Below, piece after piece: positions 1 to 4,956 of a stretch of 7,004 bases of DNA. Every line of letters starts with the position of its first letter. Position 1 is the first letter of the stretch. This DNA comes from Clostridiales bacterium (lineage in GTDB: Bacteria; Bacillota; Clostridia; Peptostreptococcales; NVVX01), in NCBI GenBank assembly GCA_021129785.1, contig JAJOKQ010000011.1, positions 1 to 7,004 on the forward strand, written 5' to 3'. The notes below the pieces were generated by a model. It worked only from the letters and a program-made list of their open reading frames with translations, did no database searches and had not been told where the DNA came from. Both the position numbers and the translations under genes were made by a program.

Positions 1-2
1 GC

Positions 3-380
3 GTTTGGGATTTGGGCTCATTTGCACGAGGAAAAGAAATAGAAAGGCTTTTAGGATCAAATACACATTCTAATTTTCCAACAGTAGATAAAATTGAAGG
101 AAGAACAATAACAAGCATAACAAGTCACGATACTAGAGCAGCAAGTAATAAAGATGGCGGGTTGTACAAAAATATCATTAAAGGTGTTGACAAACTAGAC
201 GAGTTTAAAGATGCGACTTACGCAGGAACAACTATATCAGAAAATGATTATGATTTTAAAGTTTTAAATATAGTTCTTCCTGATGAACCATTATGTAAGG
301 AACAAATAAGAGGTATATTTGACGCAAAATCGGCAGCGCTTAAAAAAGGGATAAAAATTATTATTACAGTTGTGAAATGA
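3..380 (+). CDS. C-terminal nuclease toxin domain of a polymorphic/contact-dependent toxin (5' partial)
   Basis: The frame is open from the window edge, so only the last 125 residues are seen. A TTG at 12 would be the first possible start in view, but it has no ribosome binding site and the frame continues upstream, so this is a truncated C-terminus rather than a small protein. The tail opens with WDLGSFARGKEIERLLG, followed by NFPTVDKI, a TSITSHD segment and a closing GIKIIITVVK strand. This order (RGxxIExxLG, FPxxD, TSIKSxD, beta-strand end) is how I recall CdiA-CT tRNase toxins of the Burkholderia 1026b type and their Gram-positive relatives, a PD-(D/E)XK-like nuclease fold cleaving tRNA. 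Numbering from the TTG, candidate acidic active-site residues are E11 and D26. The lysine usual in the SIKS strand is threonine (T37), so activity is uncertain. In such proteins the missing N-terminus carries the delivery regions. No immunity gene follows. The family call comes from remembered motifs, not a search. Confidence 0.72.
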   Translation, partial: VWDLGSFARGKEIERLLGSNTHSNFPTVDKIEGRTITSITSHDTRAASNKDGGLYKNIIKGVDKLDEFKDATYAGTTISENDYDFKVLNIVLPDEPLCKEQIRGIFDAKSAALKKGIKIIITVVK

Positions 381-454
381 TGATGCTGCAAAGGAGGAAC
401 TTAAAAAATCACCCCTAAAAAATGGAAAATGGAGGAGGAAAATAAAAGTTTTCT
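381..454 (+). other. Gap after toxin tail where an immunity gene would be expected; no intact gene
   Basis: A near-perfect AAAGGAGG ribosome binding site lies at 390-397, but no ATG, GTG or TTG falls at usable spacing after it. An ATG at 377 overlaps the toxin stop (ATGA) but runs only 13 codons. ATGs at 422 and 429 open frames of 7 and 17 codons. A GGAGGAGG stretch at 431-438 is also unused. Toxins of this type normally have an immunity gene directly downstream, so this could be what is left of one after deletion, or simply spacer. A weak AT-rich inverted repeat (GAAAA at 438-442 with TTTTC at 449-453) may help end toxin transcription, but it is not a convincing terminator. Confidence 0.4.
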
Positions 455-483
455 TTGCAATAGATTAAGATTTTCTATATAAT
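455..483 (+). promoter_or_regulatory. Sigma-A-type promoter for ktrB-ktrA-rlmP
   Basis: A TTGCAA -35 (455-460) is separated by exactly 17 bp from a perfect TATAAT -10 (478-483). The predicted transcript would start near 490, giving a 5' leader of about 30 nt before ktrB. That is too short to hold a ydaO-type c-di-AMP riboswitch. The -35 box matches consensus at 4 of 6 positions. Confidence 0.72.
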
Positions 484-518
484 GAAATTTAAAAACATGC
501 TAAGCGGAGGACGTAATA

Positions 519-1868
519 ATGCTGATTAAAATGAAAAAACCAAAACTAGCACCTACACAAGTATTAGTGCTGGGGTTTGCAGTGCTGATAATAATTGGTG
601 CTATTTTATTAAACTTACCGATTGCATCTGTCAACGGAGCTAGTATTGGGTTTTTAGATGCGATGTTTACTTCAACTTCGGCTGTGTGCGTAACTGGATT
701 AGTAGTTGTTGATACAGGAACACATTGGTCAGCTTTTGGAAAAACGGTAATTTTGATTTTAATCCAAATTGGTGGGTTAGGATTTATGACAATGGGAACA
801 ATGATTGTCATGTTGCTAGGGAAAAAGATATCATTAAAAGACCGTTTAGTTATGAAGGAAGCATTAAACAGAAACGAATTGTCTGGTGTAGTAAAGCTAA
901 CTAGGTATATTTTATTCGGAACTTTTTTAATACAGTCAATAGGTGCTATTCTTTTATCGTTTAAGTTTATTCCTGAATTTGGATTGGGAAAAGGGATTGC
1001 ATATTCAGTCTTTCACGCTATATCAGCTTTTTGCAATGCTGGTTTCGATATTATCGGAAATGGGAGAAGCTTGATGGACTATGTAGACAATATATACGTA
1101 AATGTTGTGGTGTGCCTACTTATTATATTGGGAGGGCTTGGATTTGCAGTAATATTAGACATTGTTAAAATTCGAAAGTTCAAACGTTTTTCTTTGCATT
1201 CAAAAATAGTTGTATTTGTAACTGCTTTGCTGTTGGGTGCTGGATTTGTAGTTTTTCTAGCACTTGAATGGAGCAACCCTAACACTTTAGGAGACTTAGG
1301 GTATGGAAGTAGATTTATAGCAGCTTTTTTTCAATCTGTTACCACTAGAACAGCAGGTTTCAATACAATTTCAACAGGCGAATTGACGAACGCCTCAAAA
1401 CTATTTACTGTCATTTTAATGTTCATTGGAGGGTCGCCTGCATCAACAGCAGGAGGCGTTAAAACTGTAACTGTAGGAGCTATATTATTTATGGTTTACT
1501 CAGTACTTAGAGGTCGCGAAGAGACTGAAATATTTGGAAGAAGAATTTCACGAAACTTAGTTAATCGTGCAGCTACAATAGTTGCAATAGGAATAAGTAT
1601 AGTGCTAACTATGACTATGCTGCTAACAATAACAGAATATAATCAACCATTTATAAACATACTATTCGAATCAGTTTCGGCATTTGCGACAGTAGGGCTG
1701 TCGACTGGACTAACTCCAGAATTAACAGGAGTAGGAAGAATAATAGTGATGATAATGATGTTTATAGGACGACTAGGACCACTTACAGTAGCTTTTGCTC
1801 TAGCAAACAAGCTAAGAAAGAGTAATGGGAAAATTAGATATCCAGAAGAAAATATTTTAGTAGGATAG
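519..1868 (+). CDS. ktrB: Ktr potassium uptake system membrane subunit KtrB
   Basis: KtrB is the K+-translocating subunit of a Ktr system in the cytoplasmic membrane, gated by the ring of KtrA subunits encoded next door. The 449-residue protein has the four-fold M1-P-M2 architecture of the Trk/Ktr/HKT superfamily. The four selectivity-filter segments are visible, each with its key glycine: SAVCVTG (G60), SAFCNAG (G175), TTRTAG (G280) and SAFATVG (G393). The GGSPASTAGG stretch at about 304-313 matches the intramembrane gating loop of the third repeat, and R417 in FIGRLGP is the conserved arginine of the last helix. The C-terminus YPEENILVG is typical of KtrB, and the length matches the family (about 445 aa). 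The ATG at 519 is chosen because GGAGG at 506-510 sits 8 nt before it; the in-frame ATG at 531 is too far from that site. The short neighbouring RCK partner supports Ktr over Trk, whose TrkA is about twice as long. Confidence 0.96.
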   Translation: MLIKMKKPKLAPTQVLVLGFAVLIIIGAILLNLPIASVNGASIGFLDAMFTSTSAVCVTGLVVVDTGTHWSAFGKTVILILIQIGGLGFMTMGTMIVMLLGKKISLKDRLVMKEALNRNELSGVVKLTRYILFGTFLIQSIGAILLSFKFIPEFGLGKGIAYSVFHAISAFCNAGFDIIGNGRSLMDYVDNIYVNVVVCLLIILGGLGFAVILDIVKIRKFKRFSLHSKIVVFVTALLLGAGFVVFLALEWSNPNTLGDLGYGSRFIAAFFQSVTTRTAGFNTISTGELTNASKLFTVILMFIGGSPASTAGGVKTVTVGAILFMVYSVLRGREETEIFGRRISRNLVNRAATIVAIGISIVLTMTMLLTITEYNQPFINILFESVSAFATVGLSTGLTPELTGVGRIIVMIMMFIGRLGPLTVAFALANKLRKSNGKIRYPEENILVG

Positions 1869-1879
1869 GAGAGATTTGA

Positions 1880-2527
1880 ATGAAACAGTTTGTAGTAATT
1901 GGGTGTGGTAGATTTGGAAGTAGCGTAGCTGAAACGTTATGTTCGATGGGGAATGAGGTTTTAGCAATAGATAGTAGCGAAGAAATAATTCAGAGCATTG
2001 CTCCATATGTTACTCATGCAGCGCAAGCTGAGGCAACAGATGAACTCGCATTGAAATCACTAGGGATAGGAAATTTTGATGTTGTAATTATTTCAATTGC
2101 TGGAAATATTCAATCGTCTATTATGGCAGCATTAATTATAAAAGAAATGGGAGTTAGATACATAGTTGCAAAAGCACAAAGCGATCTGCATGCTAAAGTA
2201 CTAACGAAAATAGGAGTAGATAGAGTAGTCTTTCCAGAGAGAGAAATGGGTAAAAGGGTAGCGCGCAATCTTATGACATCGAACATTGTAGACTTTATTG
2301 AACTTTCGCCTGAATACAGTATAGTTGAGACTATGTTACCTGAAAAGTGGGTGAATAAAACACTAGTTGAGATTGATGTTAGGGCGAATTATAATGTGAG
2401 TGTCATGGCAATAAAAAATGGCAACAATATAAATGTAGCACCTAAAGCAACAGATTTATTGAAGAAAGAAGATATTTTAGTGGTAATAGGACATAACGAT
2501 GATCTAAAAAAAATTGAAAACATCTAA
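1880..2527 (+). CDS. ktrA: Ktr potassium uptake system cytoplasmic RCK regulatory subunit KtrA
   Basis: KtrA forms a cytoplasmic octameric ring that binds ATP/ADP and controls opening of KtrB. The 215 residues divide into an N-terminal RCK/TrkA-N Rossmann domain (about 1-125) and an RCK-C domain (about 135-215). Visible motifs are GCGRFG at 8-13 (GxGxxG nucleotide loop), D31 at the end of the second beta-strand, EATDE at 51-55, AKAQS at 97-101 and PEREMGKRVARNL at 119-131. The RCK-C domain is where c-di-AMP inhibits KtrA in Firmicutes; regulation here by that route is inferred from the family. An AGGAGAG site at 1867-1873 overlaps the ktrB stop codon and lies 6 nt before the ATG. The 11-bp gap indicates co-transcription and probably coupled translation with ktrB. 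The single-RCK length separates it from the double-domain TrkA of about 450 residues. Confidence 0.96.
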   Translation: MKQFVVIGCGRFGSSVAETLCSMGNEVLAIDSSEEIIQSIAPYVTHAAQAEATDELALKSLGIGNFDVVIISIAGNIQSSIMAALIIKEMGVRYIVAKAQSDLHAKVLTKIGVDRVVFPEREMGKRVARNLMTSNIVDFIELSPEYSIVETMLPEKWVNKTLVEIDVRANYNVSVMAIKNGNNINVAPKATDLLKKEDILVVIGHNDDLKKIENI

Positions 2528-2538
2528 TAGGTGGTAAA

Positions 2539-3342
2539 ATGATGAAAACTCGCATTGACAGTGAAAGTAACAAATTAGTAAAGCATGCAAAATCACTAAA
2601 GATCAGAAAAAATAGAATAAAGAATAACCAATTCTTAATTGAAGGGGTAAGGATTGTGAAAGAAGCTCTAGACAATAATGCAATTATTGAATCTGTTTTC
2701 TATAGCGACAAATTGCATGAAGTTAATGGAGGACAAGAATTGTTAGAGCTGATTGTGAAGAATCATGATGTACATATGCTTTCTAACAAAGTATTTGATA
2801 TATTGAGCGAGACAGAAAATTCGCAAGGAATAATTGCTGTAATAAAGAAAGAAGATTTTTTACTAGAGGATGTAATATCTAAAGAAAATCTGTTTTTTTT
2901 AGTTCTAGATCGTATTCAGGATCCGGCTAATATAGGAACGATTATAAGAACGGCTAAAGCAGTAAATGTGGATACAATAATTCTAACAAAAGGTTGCGTT
3001 GATGTATATAATAGCAAGGCACTAAGAGCAACGATGGGAGCTTTGTTTGGATTACCGATAATACAGTTTGATAACAATGATGAATGGATTAACAAACTAG
3101 AACAAAATAATATCAAACTAATTGCAACGTCACTAAACACAGAGAGAACATATTTAGATATCTCATATAATGGAAACATTGCTATTATTGTAGGCAACGA
3201 AGCAAATGGGATAGATCATACAATACTAGCTAAATCAGATGAAGTGGTCAAAATTCCGATGTTTGGAAAGATAGAATCATTGAATGTGACGGTTTCGGCA
3301 GCGGTACTATTATATAAAGCAATAGAAAAAAGATTTTATTAA
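2539..3342 (+). CDS. rlmP: SpoU/TrmH-family 2'-O-ribose RNA methyltransferase, probably 23S rRNA enzyme YsgA/RlmP
   Basis: It transfers a methyl group from S-adenosylmethionine to a ribose 2'-OH in structured RNA. Residues 1 to about 105 form the L30e-like substrate-binding domain, with FLIEGVRIVKEAL at 32-44. Residues from about 117 are the SPOUT trefoil-knot catalytic domain. All three SpoU motifs are intact: DPANIGTIIRTA (128-139, N131 and R137), IIVGNEANGI (216-225, E221) and IPMFGKIESLNVTVSAA (239-255, S247 and N249). The length of 267 is normal. The symbol is inferred from position beside pheS, as ysgA is in Bacillus, where the product methylates G2553 of the 23S A-loop; another rRNA target cannot be excluded. 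Two ATGs are adjacent. The GGTGG site at 2530-2534 is 4 nt from the first and 7 nt from the second, so translation may start at 2542. The 11-bp gap after ktrA suggests one operon. Confidence 0.9.
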   Translation: MMKTRIDSESNKLVKHAKSLKIRKNRIKNNQFLIEGVRIVKEALDNNAIIESVFYSDKLHEVNGGQELLELIVKNHDVHMLSNKVFDILSETENSQGIIAVIKKEDFLLEDVISKENLFFLVLDRIQDPANIGTIIRTAKAVNVDTIILTKGCVDVYNSKALRATMGALFGLPIIQFDNNDEWINKLEQNNIKLIATSLNTERTYLDISYNGNIAIIVGNEANGIDHTILAKSDEVVKIPMFGKIESLNVTVSAAVLLYKAIEKRFY

Positions 3343-3383
3343 CACAAAACAGCTTACTTATCACTTTATATTGCTTTCTACAG

Positions 3384-3418
3384 AAAATGCTACAAACAAC
3401 AAGTTGATTTGGCATTTT
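3384..3418 (+). terminator. Imperfect AT-rich stem-loop after rlmP, possible transcript end
   Basis: AAAATGC (3384-3390) pairs with GCATTTT (3412-3418). Inside it CAAA (3393-3396) pairs with TTTG (3408-3411), and CAAC (3397-3400) faces GTTG (3403-3406). This builds a long hairpin interrupted by a TA bulge and a single-A bulge. It lies 41 bp after the rlmP stop, where a terminator is expected. No T-tract follows (next bases are GGAATT), so it is not a canonical intrinsic terminator; it could instead protect the 3' end of the mRNA. Confidence 0.4.
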
Positions 3419-3425
3419 GGAATTA

Positions 3426-3439
3426 TTAGAACTTTCTAA
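3426..3439. repeat. Perfect 6+6 bp palindrome upstream of the yqzL promoter
   Basis: TTAGAA and TTCTAA flank a CT centre. It lies about 30 bp upstream of the -35 box at 3468. The size suits a dimeric regulator or a short hairpin, but in AT-rich spacer DNA such a match can arise by chance. I do not recognise it as any known operator. Apart from the stem-loop at 3384-3418, I see no gene in 3343-3467. Confidence 0.2.
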
Positions 3440-3467
3440 AAAAACAGTCTTATATATATAAATATTG

Positions 3468-3496
3468 TTGTGTGTGGCTTTAACATATGCTATAAT
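3468..3496 (+). promoter_or_regulatory. Extended -10 promoter upstream of yqzL-like gene and T-box
   Basis: A perfect TATAAT at 3491-3496 is directly preceded by TGC, the extended -10 element (TGn). A partial -35, TTGTGT (3468-3473), is 17 bp upstream. The predicted start is near 3503, about 57 nt before the yqzL-like ATG and about 160 nt before stem I of the T-box. It is the best promoter between rlmP and pheS, so it probably drives the microgene and pheST together. Confidence 0.7.
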
Positions 3497-3525
3497 TTAC
3501 TCATACTACGTAAAAGATTGATAGG

Positions 3526-3538
3526 TTCTTTGAAAGAA
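3526..3538. repeat. Perfect TTCTTT-G-AAAGAA palindrome in the leader
   Basis: Two 6-bp arms share a single central G, located roughly 20-35 bp after the predicted transcription start. A repressor site in this position would block transcription. As RNA the arms are too close to form a full hairpin, so a DNA-level role is more plausible. No known operator matches, and chance occurrence is possible. Confidence 0.2.
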
Positions 3539-3559
3539 ATGTCAAAAGGGAGTGTTATT

Positions 3560-3649
3560 ATGGAGAAAGCAGAAATATTCTGGAAAATCTTTATATTTAC
3601 AGGTTCCGTGACGGCTTACATCATGTATAAGAAATTATTGCTTCACTAA
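3560..3649 (+). CDS. YqzL-like microprotein (29 aa)
   Basis: A short reading frame encodes 29 residues, beginning MEKAEIFWKIFIFTGSV and continuing TAYIMYKKLLLH. AAGGGAG at 3546-3552 lies 7 nt before the ATG, a good ribosome binding site, and an extended -10 promoter sits about 60 bp upstream. The FWKxFxxTGSVxAYxxYK pattern is what I recall for the YqzL-like family of Firmicutes (B. subtilis YqzL has WKxFxxTGxIDxYLLxK). The function of that family is unknown; in Bacillus the gene lies next to recO. The aromatic, hydrophobic centre with lysines near both ends could be a short amphipathic or membrane-associated helix, but it is too short to be sure. The gene ends only about 15 nt before stem I of the pheST T-box, so it is probably co-transcribed with that leader. 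Family assignment is from motif memory. Confidence 0.72.
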   Translation: MEKAEIFWKIFIFTGSVTAYIMYKKLLLH

Positions 3650-3662
3650 TAATAGAATACAA

Positions 3663-3882
3663 AGATAGAGAGAAGTATGCTATTAATTGTTTGAAAGAGA
3701 GTAAGTGCCTTGGGTATGAGCAATTTGAAATAAAATAGCAGAAGTTCGCTCTGGAGTAGTAAAATTGAAATTAAGTAGGTTTTGCTGGGCACCGTTAAAA
3801 GTCTTTGAGAGGCATGTAATATGTGCTGTTTGGGTGGTACCGAGGAGAGAACCTTCGTCCCAGTTTAGGGATGGGGTTTTTT
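3663..3882 (+). ncRNA. T-box riboswitch (tRNA-Phe sensing) controlling pheST
   Basis: Stem I closes with AGAG (within 3667-3672) against CTCT (3749-3752). The specifier loop follows: AGTA on the 5' side (3674-3677), and GAAG then TTC on the 3' side. The helix above it is a perfect TGCTATT (3678-3684)/AATAGCA (3734-3740), topped by AATTG (3685-3689)/CAATT (3721-3725). The specifier codon TTC (3745-3747) encodes Phe, matching the downstream pheST. The conserved CCGTTA (3792-3797) precedes a stem III-like hairpin at 3812-3826. The T-box proper is GGGTGGTACCG (3832-3842), whose TGGT (3835-3838) can pair with the ACCA end of uncharged tRNA-Phe. In the antiterminator, CGAGG (3841-3845) pairs with CCTTCG (3852-3857) and GGG (3832-3834) with CCC (3859-3861). 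Uncharged tRNA favours this fold; charged tRNA leaves the terminator. I could not place every distal stem I or stem II element. Confidence 0.95.
3853..3882 (+). terminator. Intrinsic terminator of the pheST T-box
   Basis: CTTCGTCCC (3853-3861) pairs with GGGATGGGG (3868-3876) over 9 bp including three G-U pairs, with loop AGTTTA, followed by six T residues (3877-3882). The 5' arm overlaps the 3' arms of the antiterminator, so the two folds exclude each other, as expected for transcription attenuation. Confidence 0.93.
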
Positions 3883-3911
3883 GTTATGAGTGAGTAGGAA
3901 TATAGCATTTG

Positions 3912-3918
3912 AAAGGAG
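3912..3918 (+). promoter_or_regulatory. pheS: Ribosome binding site that fixes the pheS start
   Basis: AAAGGAG lies 7 nt before the ATG at 3926. The frame stays open upstream to a GTG at 3890, but those extra 12 codons begin 8 bases after the terminator T-run and have no Shine-Dalgarno sequence, so the ATG is the start. Confidence 0.9.
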
Positions 3919-3925
3919 ACAAATC

Positions 3926-4945
3926 ATGCAAGAAGAGTTAAAGAATATTGAGAGCTGCGCAATAGAAGATATTAAAAATACAAACACGTCTGAGGAAATA
4001 GATAAAGTAAGGGTAAAATATTTAGGCAAAAAAGGTGAGTTAACTAAGGTGCTAAGAGGTATGGGAAAATTATCGTCAGAACAGAGACCGATAATAGGTA
4101 AAATTGCAAATATTGTTAGAGAAAACATTGAGCAGTCAATAGTAAGTAGGATAAACAATATCAAGCAAGAAGAACTAAATAACAGACTTAAAGGTGAAGT
4201 GATTGACGTTACTATGCCAGGGCAGAAAATAACCCTAGGGAAAAAACATCCAATAACACAGAGCATGGACGACTTAATAGGTATATTTACTAAAATGGGT
4301 TTCAAAGTAGTTGAAGGACCGGAAGTGGAATCTGTGTACTATAATTTTGAGGCACTAAATGCTGCAAAGAACCATCCTTCAAGGGATATGAGCGATACAT
4401 TCTATATTGATGAGAATACAATTTTGAGAACTCAAACTTCTCCTGTTCAAGTTAGAACAATGGAAAAAACAAAACCACCAATTAGAATAATTTCACCGGG
4501 AAGATGTTTTAGAAATGACACGCCTGATGCAACACATACACCAATGTTTCATCAATTAGAGGGGTTAGTGGTAGATAAAGGAATAACATTAGGAGACTTA
4601 AAAGGAACGCTAGAAGTTTTTGCGAAGTATTTTTTTGGATCACAGACTAAAATTAAATTCAGACCACATTATTTTCCATTTACAGAACCTAGTGCAGAAG
4701 TTGATGCTACATGTTTTAAATGTGTTGGAAAAGGCTGCAGTTTATGCAAAGGTAGTGGGTGGATAGAGCTTTTAGGAGCTGGTATGGTACATCCAAATGT
4801 ACTTAAAAACTGCAATATAGATCCTGAAATATATAGTGGCTTTGCTTTTGGCATGGGAATTGATAGACTAACAATGATGAAATATGGAATAGATGATATA
4901 AGATTGTTTTATGAAAACGACATGAGATTTTTAAATCAGTTTTAG
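3926..4945 (+). CDS. pheS: Phenylalanine--tRNA ligase alpha subunit PheS
   Basis: It is the catalytic subunit of cytoplasmic (alpha-beta)2 phenylalanyl-tRNA synthetase, activating Phe with ATP and charging tRNA-Phe. From the ATG it is 339 aa, normal for Firmicutes. Residues 1 to about 85 form the N-terminal coiled-coil arm that contacts tRNA, rich in charged residues. The class II catalytic core follows: HPIT at 108-111 (motif 1 region), PGRCFRND at 191-198 with HTPMFHQLEG at 204-213 (motif 2), PFTEPSAEVD at 251-260, and FGMGIDR at 308-314 with R314 (motif 3). A307 in GFAFGMG is the small residue of the Phe pocket, equivalent to E. coli A294. A CxxC-x4-CxxC cluster (C263, C266, C271, C274) is, as I recall, common in Firmicutes PheS and may bind zinc. 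Expression is gated by the T-box directly upstream, and pheT follows after 11 bp. Confidence 0.98.
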   Translation: MQEELKNIESCAIEDIKNTNTSEEIDKVRVKYLGKKGELTKVLRGMGKLSSEQRPIIGKIANIVRENIEQSIVSRINNIKQEELNNRLKGEVIDVTMPGQKITLGKKHPITQSMDDLIGIFTKMGFKVVEGPEVESVYYNFEALNAAKNHPSRDMSDTFYIDENTILRTQTSPVQVRTMEKTKPPIRIISPGRCFRNDTPDATHTPMFHQLEGLVVDKGITLGDLKGTLEVFAKYFFGSQTKIKFRPHYFPFTEPSAEVDATCFKCVGKGCSLCKGSGWIELLGAGMVHPNVLKNCNIDPEIYSGFAFGMGIDRLTMMKYGIDDIRLFYENDMRFLNQF

Positions 4946-4956
4946 GAGGAGAAATT

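Noticed and set aside
377..418. 13-codon frame overlapping the toxin stop (ATGA) as a translationally coupled immunity gene
   Set aside because: It stops after 13 codons and resembles no protein; at most it is a remnant.
436..455. AT-rich inverted repeat before ktrB as a terminator
   Set aside because: The stem is about 5-7 A-T pairs with almost no G-C, and it overlaps the -35 region of the ktrB promoter; it is too weak to call.
3890..3925. GTG at 3890 as the pheS start, giving a 351-aa protein
   Set aside because: There is no ribosome binding site before it, it starts just after the terminator T-run, and the ATG at 3926 has AAAGGAG at ideal spacing and gives the usual family length.
3865..4305. 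Long reverse-strand open frame opposite pheS
   Set aside because: It lies opposite the pheS reading frame and the terminator, has no ribosome binding site or recognisable domain, and its low-complexity hydrophobic content is typical of the antisense of an AT-rich gene. The same reasoning removes the other reverse-strand frames.
4712..4747. Four-cysteine CxxC-x4-CxxC cluster in PheS as a novel inserted zinc knuckle
   Set aside because: I recall the same cluster in other Firmicutes PheS proteins, so it is a family feature and not specific to this genome.
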